A DNA stretch of 64,000 bases from Stomoxys calcitrans (GCF_963082655.1 NC_081555.1:16399150-16463149); one strand, 5' to 3'; shown: positions 11,868-22,619, counted from the stretch's first letter. Numbers and translations are program-made. The notes: a model not told the origin generated them from the sequence alone.

Positions 11868-13430
11868 TACCCACCACCATAGGATAGGTGTATACTAATC
11901 TAGTCATTCCGTTTGTAACACCTAGAAATATTGATCTAGGACCCCATAAATTACATATATTCCTGATCGTCTCGAAATTCTGATTCGAACTAGCCATGTC
12001 CGTCCACCTGTCGAAATCACGATAGCGGTCGAACTCGTTTGAAAGCCCATATTTCCATAGTCGGCAAACATGTTCGGTTTGGAGGCTGTTTTGGGGGATG
12101 GGGCGGCCAATGGGTGACTTGGTCCTGAAAATATTGGGTTGCCCAAAAAGTAATTGCGGATTTTTCATATAGTCGGCGTTGACAATTTTTTTCACAGCTT
12201 GTGACTCTGTAATTGCATTCTTTCTTCTGTCAGTTATCAGCTGCTACTTTTAGCTTGCTTTAGAAAAAAAAGTGTAAAAAAAGTATACTTGATGAAAGTT
12301 CATTCTAAGTTTTAAAAAATCCGCAATTACTTTTTGGGCAACCAAATATATATCAGTTTCGTGTTCTACTCTAAAATACCATTTATTTGAGCCCCATATT
12401 GTAATGGTCAGTAAATACGTCCTATTTGGTTAGTGTTATGGAGGTAGGGTGTTCCCATAGACACTTTTTCCCGAATATTGATATCAGATTCGTGCTTTAC
12501 TCCCAAAGACCTTTCATATGAGACTCATATTGCTATGGTCGTAAATTTGTCCTCTTGGGGTAGTGTTTTTGGGGAGGGTCAGCCCGCCAAACACTTGGTC
12601 CCACATTTGGATATCAGATTCATATATTTGGTAGGGAGTGGGGCGGCCCTCCCATGTACAAGTACAAAATTTTGCTAAAATCGCACCACCCATCTCCGAG
12701 ATTTGGCATTTCTGAAAATCAGGGTAGGGGGAGGGTCCGCTCCCCCTTCAGATATCAAAACATGAGGTAGCCTATTTTCACCACGGTCCCATAAAGCACC
12801 ATTTGTGAAAATTTCAAGAAAATCAGTTCAGAACTAGCTGAGCCCGGCCCTCTCTGCTGCACCCGATTATGCTATGTTGGAGCGGAGTACTCTAAATTTT
12901 TCCAATTTTCCTATGGATTTTTCTACACTCAATAACCCCTTATTTAAACCCCACATTGCAATGGTCAGTAAAATACCTTTTTGAGGTGCAGTGGATCTTG
13001 GACTTGATCCCAAAAGTGAAGCCAATTTCGTGCTCTTTTCCGAAAGACATTTCATTTAAGATCCATATAGCCATGGTCGGTAAATATGTCCGTTTTGAGA
13101 GGTTTTATGGGGGTGGGGTGACCCACGAAACACTTAGTTCCGCAATTGGATATCAGATTCGCTCTCTACTCTCAAATATTTTTAATTTGCTTCTCATATT
13201 GTAGTGATTGGTCTTTAAATCCGTTTGCCGGGCTATGAGGATGGGCGGCCCTCCTAGGCATCCCACCCCAGAATTTGATACCAAATTTTTTGTTTTTAGG
13301 TCGCTGTAAATAAGTGTGCAAACAAAATTTTGCTTAAATCATCCTATCCATCTCCGAGTCAGTCATTAGGGTAAGGGGAAGGATAAGGATTAAATTTTGC
13401 CCCTTTCTGTCCTCTCTCTGTTCATGTTGG
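11868..13430 (+). repeat. Family D repeat element (about 131-bp units)
   Basis: The start TTTTTATACCCACCACCATA, the motif ATACTAATCTAGTCATTCCG and the GTCCGTCCACCTGTC tract form a terminus shared with families B and C. From about 12045 the body is units with GAGCCCCATATTG, TGGTCGGTAAATATGTCC and TTGGATATCAGATTCG. A mariner-like MITE sits at 12134-12345. The right part contains GAGATTTGGCATTTCTGAAA and AGGGGGAGGGTCCGCTCCCC. Related arrays are at 27822-29730 (opposite strand) and 42230-43960. Confidence 0.8.
12134..12345 (+). mobile_element. Mariner-like MITE, copy M2 (intact ends)
   Basis: Ends TTGGGTTGCCCAAAAAGTAA and (right) TTACTTTTTGGGCAACCAA are inverted repeats, and the outer flank is TA on the left. 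The host is a family D unit. A pre-insertion equivalent, GAAAATGTATATCAGATTCG, is visible at about 43465. Length is about 212 bp and there is no coding capacity. Terminus type and TA target point to a mariner family. Confidence 0.85.
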
Positions 13431-13443
13431 CTTCTCCAAATAA

Positions 13444-13526
13444 GCGCCATCTACTGACTGTTTTTAATATGATCAACTAAATCCAATTGGATCAAATAAA
13501 CTCAATTGAAGACTGCCAGATGGCGC
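13444..13526. promoter_or_regulatory. Inverted pair of CTCF-like motifs
   Basis: CAGTAGATGGCGC on the minus strand (13444-13456) and CCAGATGGCGC on the plus strand (13516-13526) face opposite ways about 60 bp apart, and their flanks are partly inverted-repeat. AGATGGCGC matches the core of the Drosophila CTCF motif as I know it. Binding is inferred only. The pair might also be the arms of a small degraded inverted-repeat element. A further AGATGGCGCC is at 27899. Confidence 0.4.
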
Positions 13527-13563
13527 TAATTTAAATGTTAGTGCTACTCACTTAGGGTGGATC

Positions 13564-13619
13564 ATCATGTGGTGGTTGTCTATGAATAGCCATTCCTAGA
13601 CAACAACCACACCATATGA
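13564..13619. repeat. Imperfect hairpin in unique DNA
   Basis: The left arm CATGTGGTGGTTGTCTATGA and the right arm (minus reading) CATATGGTGTGGTTGTTGTC are complementary over about 20 bp with small bulges and a short loop near GCCATT. It may be a foldback remnant or a structured RNA; nothing shows expression. Confidence 0.5.
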
Positions 13620-14136
13620 CTACCTATTAAATAGACATCATTTAGTTTTTTTTTTTTTAATCAAATCAAATTGGAAAATTTTGTTAAAATTTTATTTTTA
13701 TAGAAAATGTTTTCATTAATATTTTTAACAGAAAATTTTCTCACAATTCCTCAGGTTCATAAAAATATTTTTCTTAACTTTCTCTCATAGCCCACATGAT
13801 TGCCTTGTGCCATAAGCGTTGACTAACTTCTCCACTTGTCAGACTCCTTTAAATGATAAAATAAATCTTAAATCAAAAACTTCTCTTTGCTGTTGTTTTG
13901 TTTCATGCCCTATTGCCATTGCATGCTGGCACCCTGCCACTCATTTTCACGCATTGCAATTAACCCGCTAATAAATCCATTTTGATTCGTGATGATAGCA
14001 CCTAAGACTTTGGCAATTTTAGCAACATTGCCAATTTACATGCCTATAAATTTTCTTGTTGGCTTTCATCTTCCCTAAAGCCTCATGTTTACCCGACTCC
14101 AATGAAATCAATTTTCTGAGACATCAGCATAGACAC

Positions 14137-14158
14137 GCACACACACACACACACACAC
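14137..14158 (+). repeat. (CA)n microsatellite
   Basis: An uninterrupted ACACACAC tract in unique DNA. Confidence 0.9.
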
Positions 14159-14270
14159 GCAGGTTATTCACTGCAATCAAAACAACCTCAAAGAGTGCCA
14201 ACAAACCAGCGAACGGGCGTTTCAAACGACAAAGGCAAGAAAACTATCCGAGATGCGCGTGCCAAACATT

Positions 14271-14278
14271 TATAAATA
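14271..14278 (+). promoter_or_regulatory. Candidate TATA box
   Basis: TATAAATA is followed about 25 bp later by GACATTCG, a weak initiator-like sequence, and then by C/A-rich leader-like DNA. A TATA match this short is expected often in A+T-rich DNA, so the call is tentative. Confidence 0.2.
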
Positions 14279-14936
14279 TCCGCATTAGCTTCGACATTCG
14301 CTGGCATCGGTGCGTGCTCAGCAACCGCAATTTGTGAAAATAATTAGCGAGGCAAAGGAGCAACAGCCAGCCAGCCTGCCAGCCGGCAAGCCAAGTTAGA
14401 CTCTTCCACAGCAGCAGTAGCAACATCAGCATTACCATCAACACCAAAAGGGCAAATTGGTTGTTGAACACGGCAGCATGACAAGATTTATCTATTGACG
14501 CGTCTTGTTTTGCTGCTGCCAGTCAGCAGCCAATAACATGTGTCTACCATTGTCAAGAGTCTGGCGATGCTGTTGCTGCTGCTGTTGTTTTTTGTTTTTA
14601 TTTTTTTTTAAGAGTGGTAATAAGCCTTCATACAATACATGCCGAATTGGGACAATCCCCTTAGATTTCAACCACAACGCCGTGCCTTCATAGAACCATC
14701 ACCACCGTATATGCTAAAAGACAGGAAGACACCTGTTGTTGAACTGATTCATGAAGGCATTGCCTTACTTGGGCAGGGTTGCCATTGTAGAGAAAAAAGT
14801 TGATAAACATTTTTTGAGTTATAAGATATTGAAAAAATTTTCAATGGAAAAAGTTTTAAAAAAATACAGATTTCACAAAAATAATATGAAGGTGAATTTG
14901 CTAAAGAAATAAAAATGACAAAATTTCTATAGAAAT

Positions 14937-16402
14937 AAAATTTTGACAAAATTTTCTATAGAAATAAAATTTTGACAAAATTTTCTATAGAAATAAAATT
15001 TTGACAAAATTTTCTATAGAAATAAAATTTAGACAAAATTTTCTTAGAAATAAAATTTAGACAACATTTCTATAAAAATAAAATTTTGACAAAATTTTCT
15101 ATAGAAATAAAATTTTGACAAAATTTTCTATAGAAATAAAATTTTGACAAAATTTTCTATAGAAATAAAATTTTGACAAAATTTTCTATAGAAATAAAAT
15201 TTTGACAAAATTTTCTATAGAAATAAAATTTTGACAAAATTTTCTATAGAAATAAAATTTTGACAAAATTTTCTATAGAAATAAAAATTTTAAAAAATTT
15301 TCTATAGAAATAAAATTTTGACATAATTTTCTGTAGAAATAAAATTTTGACACAATTTTCTGTAGAAATAAAATTTTGACAAAATTTTCTATGGAAATAA
15401 AATTTTGACAAAATTTTCTATAGAAATAAAATTTTGACAAAATTTTCTATAGAAATAAAATTTTGACAAAATTTTCTATAGAAATAAAATTTTGACAAAA
15501 TTTTCTATAGAAATAAAATTTTGACAAAATTTTCTGTAGAATTGAAGTTTTGACAAAAATTTTTATGAAAATAAAATTTTGACAAAATTTTCTATAAAAA
15601 TAAAATTTTGACAAAATTTTCTTTAAAAACAAAATTTTTAAAAAAAATTCTGCAGAAATAAAATTTTGACAAGATTTTCTATTAAAACAAAATTTTTAAA
15701 AAAAATTCTACAGAAATAAAATTTTGACAAAATTTTCTATAGAAATAAAATTTTGACAAAATTTTCTATAGAAATAAAATTTTGACAACATTTTTATAGA
15801 AATAAAATTTTGACAAAATTTTCTATAGAAATAAAATTTTGACAAAATTTTCTATAGAAATAAAATTTTTAAAAAAATTTTCTAGGAAATAGATTTTTGA
15901 AGAAATTTTCTATAGAAGTAAAATTTTGACAAAATTTTCTGTAGAAATAAAATTTTGACACAATTTTCTGTAGAAATAAAATTTTGACAAAATTTTCTAT
16001 AGAAATAAAATTTTGACAAAATTTTCTGTGGAATTGAAGTTTTGACAAAATTTTTTATGAAAATAAAATTTTGACAAAATTTTCTAAGAAATAAAATTTA
16101 GACAAAATTTTCTGTAGAATAAAAGATTTGACAAAATTTTCTATGGAAATAAAATTTTGACAAAATTTTCTATAGAAATAAAATTTTGACAAAATTTTCT
16201 ATAGAAATAAAATTTTGACAAAATTTTCTATAGAAATAACATTTTGACAAAATTTTCTATAGAAATAAAATTTTGACAAAATTTTCTATAGAAATAAAAT
16301 TTTGACAAAATTTTCTATAGAAATAAAATTTTGACAAAATTTTCTATAGAAATAAAATTTTGACAAAATTTTCAATAGAAATAAAATTTTGACAAAATTT
16401 TC

Positions 16403-16405
<3 letters not shown>
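14937..16405 (+). repeat. 29-bp satellite, left block
   Basis: About fifty copies of a 29-bp unit GACAAAATTTTCTATAGAAA + TAAAATTTT. Many are identical; others have single changes or small deletions. The array is interrupted by a retrotransposon at 16406 and resumes at 19776. Degenerate relatives on the opposite strand (GTCAAAATTTTATTTCTATA) occur near 38600, 41830 and 63560. It is noncoding. Confidence 0.95.
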
Positions 16406-16439
<34 letters not shown>

Positions 16440-19400
16440 TTTTTTTTTTTTATTTTTATCATTTTCTTATTTTCTTACATTTTGGTTTTAAAAAATTAAG
16501 TTCCCACGAAACCATTCGGTTTGTCTGCAGGATGAGATCTTAGCCAAGCTGTAATATTTATAACAAAATAATAATAAATTTCAAGATTTTACTAATTACA
16601 TTTTTCTCAAAAATTGTACTAATAACAATACTTTTTAACATTTTAATTCATTAATTTTTAATTTTTAGTATGATAGTAGGTATTTCTTGACCATATTCAT
16701 TCTTATTGCATTATTGTTCGTATTTAATATGTCTAATGGTAATTTATTTAGCAGAGTTGGTAGAGTTGTGATGAGTGAGAGTTTGCCGTAGTCGTTGTTG
16801 TGTCTTGGTATATGATATTTTCCATTGAGCCTACTTCGGGTGTTTCTTGTGTGTTGTATGTGTTTTAAAAAATCAGAGTTGTAGAATTCACGACATATAG
16901 TCGCGTTGTATATGCCTTCAATGTTAAGGATGCCAAGTAATTTAAAGAGATTATGATCCATTGGCGCGTTTTGGTTGGTTTGTATGGTTTTGTTGTTTTT
17001 ATACAGGAATTTTACAAGTCGGTTTTGGTACTTTTGAAGCAGCCTACATTGCTTTGACTTGCCCCAAGCCGTAATTCCATGTCGTAATTGTGATTCGACT
17101 AGAGAGAAATAGGCTTGCTTTAAGACATAGTATGGTGAGCAGTTGCTTAGATGGTATAGAGCAAACATGGACCTTCGTAGTTTTTTGGTAAGTTGTTCGA
17201 TTTGTACTTTCCATTTGAAATTATGGTCTAGGTGCACTCCCAAATATTTATATGTAGGAACTAGTTCAATCTTTGTTGTACAATAATCGTCACTGCCGCT
17301 CAGTTGTGTTTGATGTAGACAGTTAAAATCGTGAAAGATTATCTCAATATCTGCATGCGGAATGTGTCGAGGTCTAATGTGCATTATTTTTGTTTTGCTG
17401 GAGTTTATTATAAGGCCATTGTCGTGGCACCATTTACATACTGCATTAAACTCAGATTGCATAACTTTTTCTGCCTCTTTTACGTCTTTGTGTGCAACGA
17501 CTATTGCAGTGTCGTCCGCATATGAGAACATTTCGCTATTATTCAGTAATTTCACCATTTCGTTTGTATAGATAATATAGAGTATTGGACCCAATTTCGA
17601 ACCCTGCGGTACTCCGTAGCTTGTTGTTATGTGACTGCTCATCGTATTATCTATTTTTACCCGATACTTTCTGCAGTTCAGATAACTTTTGAACCAGTTT
17701 AGGCAATTGCCTCTTACTCCAGATTTTTCTAATGTGTTCAGTAGCTGGGTATGTGACAGGGTGTCGAATGCTTTGCTAAAATCTATAAATAAAACAAGGC
17801 AATGGTTTTTATTATCAAGATTTCTATTAATGCAGTTAGAGAAATATCCGAGAAGCTGATTTATATTCTTTTCCTTTTGGAATCCATACTGGTTATCGCT
17901 TAATACTTTATATCTCTTCAGGAAGCTAGTTAGTCGTCTCACCATGATTTCTTCTAATACCTTTTCTATAACAGATAGAATAGAAATAGGTCTATAGTTG
18001 TTAAAGTCAGCTTTACTACCGTTCTTGTATATTGGCCGTACTATTGAAGTTTTTAAGAGATCGGGAACAATTGAGTTATTAAGGCTTCTGTTTATGAATT
18101 CGGTAATAATTGGTGTGAGATATCCCGCACCTGCTTTTAAATCCACAGCCCTCACGCTATCAATCCCTGCACTTTTCCTTTCGTTTAGTGTTTTCAATAT
18201 ATTATACACCTCTTCTTCGCTGGCTTCTTCAACGAATATGGTATTACTTAAGCTGGTACTTAGACTTGGGCTGGTTTTTATAGGGCAAATGTGAATTATT
18301 TTATTCACATTTTTTTCAAGTGTAGTGGCAAATTCTTCTGTTAGTTCTTTAGTATTTTCGGTTGAAAAATTTTTCTTAATAGTTTCATCTATATTTTGAA
18401 TTTTTTTACCTGTTATTTTATTTATAATTTGCCATGTTCCGCGTATGTTGTTTTTATTTTGCAAAAATTGATTGTAATTGTATTGATTTTTTGAATAGAT
18501 TATCATTTTATTTAGTTTATTATTGAAGGTTTTATATATATTTTCATTACTTTTGTTGTTTTTGTTCTTCAACCATTTTTTGTGTAATTTATCCCGTATT
18601 TCGCAACATTTAAGTATTTCGTTGTTTAACCACGGATGCGGATTTCGTTTTTTAATTTGGTTTTTTACAGTGTATTCGCACTTTTTATATATTTCTTCGA
18701 ATTTCGTATAAATTTTGTTAAATAAGTCATTGGCGTTGTTTGTTTGGTCTATTATCATTTTCCAGTCTGTATCTTTAACCAATTGGTTAACTTTTCTATT
18801 ATTTAGTTTAACTTTTGTATTACCCTGTGCATTGTCTCCTTTGCTTATTTTAATTTTTTCGTTTATATGATCCAAGCATCCCATTATTGCATAGTGATCG
18901 GCTATTGCTGTGTTTATTATGGCTGCATATGCCCTTTCTCTTTTTCTATTACATCTTATAAAGAGATGATCTATACATGTATTGGTTCTTTTATTTGTGT
19001 CTTCTCTTGTTGTCTCTTTGATCATACATTGCAGACCGTGCGAAGAGAGCAATCCAAGGTAGTTAATTGTCGTAGTGTTGTTTTTTTTAATATCGATGTT
19101 AATATCTCCCAAAACTATCAGCTCGTGTTTTTTGTTTACATTGTTAATGTGTTCATCCAATTCTTTTAGGAACTGTTTGATGCTAAGCTTTGGTGGTCGA
19201 TAGATTGGTATGATGGTAATGTTTTTGTTTTGTGCAACAGTGATGTCTATTCTCAAAGACTCTGCTGTGTTCATATGAATTTGTACTTGTTGGTATTCTG
19301 TGTTCTCATTAATATAAACAGCAATCCCTCCTCCTCCTCTTCCCTCTCTATTTAAAAATATAGAGTCGAAGCCTTCGATTTCATAAAAAGTGTTTTCATC

Positions 19401-19775
19401 TCTTGTTATATTTATTTCTGTTAATATTATTAGTCGTGTTTTACTAAGAATATTTTTCGTTTGGGCCAATAAAGTGTTAAAGTTTTTTCGCAATGATCTT
19501 ATATTTATATGAAGTATTGAAAAAGGATAATTCATAATTTCATTTTTAATTTCGCTGAAATTGCTTATAATTTCGCGTGTGTAATTCATTTTAATTTAAA
19601 AAAATAAGTTTTTCGACGCCAAAAGCAATGTTTTGTGTACTTTATTTTTTATGTATGTATGTTTAAAAAAAACGTTTAGAGCTCTAGCTCGCCAAGGGGA
19701 AAACAAAAACTGTTTTTTTTTTTATTATTATTTTTTTTTTTTTTAATTTCGATTTGTGTGTTTAATTGAATTTTT
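16406..19775 (-). mobile_element. CR1-group non-LTR retrotransposon inserted in the 29-bp satellite
   Basis: A 3.37-kb element on the minus strand. The 3' end is a poly(A) tail, seen as a T-run at 16405-16436. It has one long ORF (16665-19589) and a leader of about 186 bp. The same 23 bp flank it at 16383-16405 and 19776-19798, either as a target duplication or as satellite periodicity. No ORF1 lies upstream of the endonuclease/RT ORF, so the copy is either 5'-truncated or a one-ORF type. Confidence 0.9.
16665..19589 (-). CDS. Endonuclease/reverse transcriptase of a CR1-group non-LTR retrotransposon
   Basis: The 974-residue protein has no internal stop. Residues 1 to about 240 form an apurinic-type endonuclease: HINIRSL (27-33), LTEIN (56-60), GDIN (161-164), and CIDHLF and ADHYAI (around 205-235) carry the expected Asn, Glu, Asp and His residues. 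The reverse transcriptase spans about 455-740: NYRPIS (531-536), FIDFSKAFDT (601-610), GVPQGSKLGP (659-668) and the catalytic YADD (690-693). The C-terminus, with NTRSRLNGKYHIPR and a final NMVKKYLLSY, resembles CR1/L2/Daphne-type proteins and has no RNase H domain. The protein nicks target DNA and copies its RNA at the nick. All key residues seen are intact, so it could be functional or recently active. The clade is inferred from motifs only. The start codon used gives the whole endonuclease fold; no upstream ORF1 is present. Confidence 0.93.
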   Translation of the reverse strand: MNYTREIISNFSEIKNEIMNYPFSILHINIRSLRKNFNTLLAQTKNILSKTRLIILTEINITRDENTFYEIEGFDSIFLNREGRGGGGIAVYINENTEYQQVQIHMNTAESLRIDITVAQNKNITIIPIYRPPKLSIKQFLKELDEHINNVNKKHELIVLGDINIDIKKNNTTTINYLGLLSSHGLQCMIKETTREDTNKRTNTCIDHLFIRCNRKRERAYAAIINTAIADHYAIMGCLDHINEKIKISKGDNAQGNTKVKLNNRKVNQLVKDTDWKMIIDQTNNANDLFNKIYTKFEEIYKKCEYTVKNQIKKRNPHPWLNNEILKCCEIRDKLHKKWLKNKNNKSNENIYKTFNNKLNKMIIYSKNQYNYNQFLQNKNNIRGTWQIINKITGKKIQNIDETIKKNFSTENTKELTEEFATTLEKNVNKIIHICPIKTSPSLSTSLSNTIFVEEASEEEVYNILKTLNERKSAGIDSVRAVDLKAGAGYLTPIITEFINRSLNNSIVPDLLKTSIVRPIYKNGSKADFNNYRPISILSVIEKVLEEIMVRRLTSFLKRYKVLSDNQYGFQKEKNINQLLGYFSNCINRNLDNKNHCLVLFIDFSKAFDTLSHTQLLNTLEKSGVRGNCLNWFKSYLNCRKYRVKIDNTMSSHITTSYGVPQGSKLGPILYIIYTNEMVKLLNNSEMFSYADDTAIVVAHKDVKEAEKVMQSEFNAVCKWCHDNGLIINSSKTKIMHIRPRHIPHADIEIIFHDFNCLHQTQLSGSDDYCTTKIELVPTYKYLGVHLDHNFKWKVQIEQLTKKLRRSMFALYHLSNCSPYYVLKQAYFSLVESQLRHGITAWGKSKQCRLLQKYQNRLVKFLYKNNKTIQTNQNAPMDHNLFKLLGILNIEGIYNATICREFYNSDFLKHIQHTRNTRSRLNGKYHIPRHNNDYGKLSLITTLPTLLNKLPLDILNTNNNAIRMNMVKKYLLSY

Positions 19776-20060
19776 AAAATTTTGACAAAATTTTCTATAC
19801 AAATAAAATTTTGACAAAATTTTTTATAGAAATAAAATTTTGACAAAATTTTCTATAGAAATAAAATTTTGACAAAATTTTCTATAGAAATAAAATTTTG
19901 ACAAAATTTTCTATAGATATAAAATTTTGACAAAATTTTCTATAGAAATAAAATTTTGACAAAATTTTCTATAGAAATAAAATTTTGACAAAATTTTCTA
20001 TAGAAGTAAAATTTTGAAAAAATTTTCTAATAAAATTTTGAAAAAATTTTCTAATAAAAT
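19776..20060 (+). repeat. 29-bp satellite, right block
   Basis: It continues the array left of the retrotransposon in the same orientation with the same unit, about eight clear copies decaying into shorter AAAATTTTGAAAAAATTTTC units. Confidence 0.92.
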
Positions 20061-20760
20061 TTTGAAAAAATTTTCTAAAAAAAATTTAGTAGAAATTTTT
20101 TTCTTTTTCTACAAAAAAAAATAATTTTTTAAATTTTTCTATTGAAATAGAATTTTGAGAATACTTTCTATGAAAATTAAATTTTTAGCAAAAATTTTCT
20201 AAAAAATTTTGAAAAAAATACTTAAAAAATTTTTGTAGAAAAAAAAAAATTTTGTACAGAAATAAAATGTTGACAAAATTTTCTAAGAAATAAATTTTTG
20301 AAAAAATTTTCTATAGAAGTAAAATTTTGAAAAAATTTTCTAAAAAAAAAATTAGAAAAAATTTTTTCTGTTTCTACAAAAAAAAAAAATCTATTGAAAA
20401 AGAATTTTGAGAAAACTTTCTATAAAAATGAAATTGTAGCAAAATTTTCTAAAAAATTTTTGTATAAAAAAAATTTAAAAAAATTTTCTTAAAAAATAAC
20501 AATTTTTCAAAATTTTTCTATAGTACTTAAATTTTAACAAAATTGTTTAATAGATAAAGTTTTAACAAAAATTTTCAGAGATTGAATTTTTAAAATTTTT
20601 CTTTGAAAATCAAATTTTGGCAAAATTTCCTATAGAAATGGAATTTTGACTAAAAATTGAAAAATATTTCTTATGAAATAACAATTTAAAAAATATTTCT
20701 CATGAAAAAACAAATTTTAGAAACATTTTCTTGTTTGAAATTTTAGCAAGTTTTTTTTTA
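20061..20760 (+). repeat. Degenerate A/T low-complexity derived from the 29-bp satellite
   Basis: Irregular repeats of AAAATTTT and TTTTCTA with lost periodicity. It looks like an eroded flank of the satellite. Nothing coding is seen. Confidence 0.75.
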
Positions 20761-21409
20761 TTTTTCTGATGGCAACCCTGTTCCTCATGTTTCTTTCGCC
20801 CCCACACATTTTTATCTGCCCGTGCACACTTTAAATGAGATTTTAATAGCATCGCATCTTTGGAAAGTGTACAGGCATAATAATTAAGCAAACTCTGTGA
20901 GAATCAGTGGAAAACTTTGGTGTCACCCAAAAAAAAAGTAGCGAACACAATTCAATTAAAGCGCAAGTTTTTATGAGTAAAAGGGAATGCGTGATGATGT
21001 CTTTATGCTACACCCGCAACATTGTATGCATACCATGCTGCCCTCCTAATGGCTAAGAACATCGAAGCCTGGACCCTCCCACATAAGAATATGGCAGTGA
21101 TGAAATTTGGTCAAAATTTTCAAACGACAAAAAAGTCAAACCAACCGGACTATGAGAATTTCTTTGGTTTAACACAGATATTTGGAACTATGCCAAACAT
21201 TCTACGGAAAAAGTTCACTAAAGGTTAGGAACAAAATTATGCCAAACACTTTCCTAAAAGAAAGTGGAAGTGATTTGTGACACAGCAGACCATCGAAGAA
21301 TGCACTAAAAATTAGTTGGGGAAATTATAAGGAAAGCCATAAAGCCTTAAAAAAGTTTTTGCTATTATCCAAAAATTTTAAATTTAAGAAAATTGGTAGG
21401 GAGCGCATT
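20761..21409. other. Unique DNA, no gene recognised
   Basis: Contains short ORFs only, the longest about 68 codons at 21022-21228, without a recognisable domain. Confidence 0.55.
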
Positions 21410-21825
21410 TAGATCTACACCGCAGGAGGGTCTGAAGGCGATACCGAATATACAACCTGTTGAGGTATGTGCCGTCACCGTAGCGCAGAGGTAAGCATGT
21501 CCGCCTATAACGCTGTCGCATTGCGGCATGCTGTTGGGACTCGGCTATAAAAAGGAGGCAAGTTACTTCACTTCCAAAGGTAAAGAGACTGGCCTGCGTA
21601 GGGATCAGGGGGATGTGAAGATCCACACCGCAGATAGGTCTGAAGCGATGCCGAATTTACAACCCTTGAGGTATATATTTAAGGCTGAGCCGCCACCATA
21701 GCGCAGAGGTTAGCAAGTTCGACTATGAAGCTGAACGCCTGGGTACTCCCCAATGAGATGTCGCATTGCGGAACGCTGTTGGGACTCGGCTATAAAAAGG
21801 AGGCACGTTATCATTGAGAATGCAA
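21410..21825 (+). mobile_element. Tandem pair of SINE-head fragments
   Basis: Two units, about 21410-21620 and 21622-21825, each run from a CACCGCAG...GGTCTGAAG segment, through CCGAATTTACAACC, to a tRNA-like head (TAGCGCAGAGGT at 21480 and 21701) and then GTTGGGACTCGGCTATAAAA. Box A-like sequence is present. Box B (GGTTCGAATCC in other copies) is deleted in the first unit and altered to GGGTACTCCCC in the second. They are therefore decayed SINE relatives on the plus strand. Confidence 0.7.
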
Positions 21826-22615
21826 CTGATTGAAGTGTCTCAGACTATCTGTCGCCGAGATCGATATGGGAAAGTTGGTTCCGGATTTGCTTTCCCACAA
21901 AGGAGTATGGCGGCCCTCAAGGACGATGAGGTCGAAATGCGTGGGGGAGTATTTGAGGAGCCTGAACAGGTTCCTGGCTCATGACTATGTGTTGGCCTGG
22001 TTTCCCACGCATACCTGTGTTCTCGGAAATGGCAATGCAGACAAGTATGCTAGGAGCGGATCCTGCACGGCAGGCAGACCTGTGGCCAGTTGCTGTGTTC
22101 GAGTTAAATGAGATCTCGGACTTCACTGACGGCTTCAGGACGGAGTCAGGGACAGAACTGGGGATTTACTCGGAGGCACACGACTTCGGTAGGTCAGTTA
22201 GACTGGCGGACGAGTGCATAATCTTTCAGGCAGAGGTCTGTGCCATTGCGATGGCTGCAAAGGAGACTCGGATAGAAGAAGAATAGAAATGTCTCCAAGT
22301 GCGTAGGGGAGTATTTGAGGAGCCTGAACAGGTTCCTGGCTTAAACCGGTGTTCTGGGAAATTTCAATGCGGAGAAGTATGCTAGGACCTGTGGCCAGTT
22401 GCTGTGTTTGAGTTGAATGAGGCCTCGGACTTCACTGCATTGGCAACAAATGAGATTCGGAGGATGGACAGATTGCCAGGACACTCTGGCCAGGTATTTA
22501 CCAGAAGAGAACGAGGGAGTTGTTGACCCTCGATAAAGGGTCATTGAGTACAATTAGAAGTCCAGGAGTCATAACTGGACACTGTGTGAAAGGTCTTATA
22601 TGCGAAAGGCCATAT
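21826..22615 (+). pseudogene. Decayed non-LTR retrotransposon 3' region with RNase H fragment
   Basis: Frame reading from about 22110 gives FTDGFRTESGTELGIYSE and DECIIFQAEVCAIAMAAKE, the start of a retrotransposon-type RNase H domain with its first catalytic Asp. Further on (about 22505-22600) a conserved downstream segment of the ELLTLDKGSLST and ITGHC type is seen. An internal duplication repeats GAGTATTTGAGGAGCCTGAA at about 21946 and 22310. Stops and frame shifts break it. Related fragments are at 25495-25850 and 32640-33545. Confidence 0.7.
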
Positions 22616-22619
22616 GGCC

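Larger units (their letters stand above)
13620..14936. other. Unique DNA with a possible promoter and 5' leader
   Basis: Not obviously repetitive. It holds a (CA)n run at about 14137-14158, a TATAAATA box at 14271, then C/A-rich leader-like sequence with CAGCCAGCCAGCCTGCCAGC and CAGCAGCAGTAGCAACA stretches. This composition is like fly 5' leaders or introns. No exon could be tied to the SMYD gene downstream. Confidence 0.45.

Noticed and set aside
14937..16405. CRISPR-like array in the 29-bp repeat
   Set aside because: Units abut with no unique spacers. It is a simple tandem satellite in a eukaryotic context.
17331..19169. Plus-strand ORFs of 60-100 codons opposite the retrotransposon
   Set aside because: Antisense shadows of the 974-codon frame, with no domain of their own.
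16406..19775. Calling the retrotransposon RTE-type because it has one ORF
   Set aside because: The C-terminal region and the RT B motif (GVPQGSKLGP) look CR1/L2-like. Absence of ORF1 may be 5' truncation.
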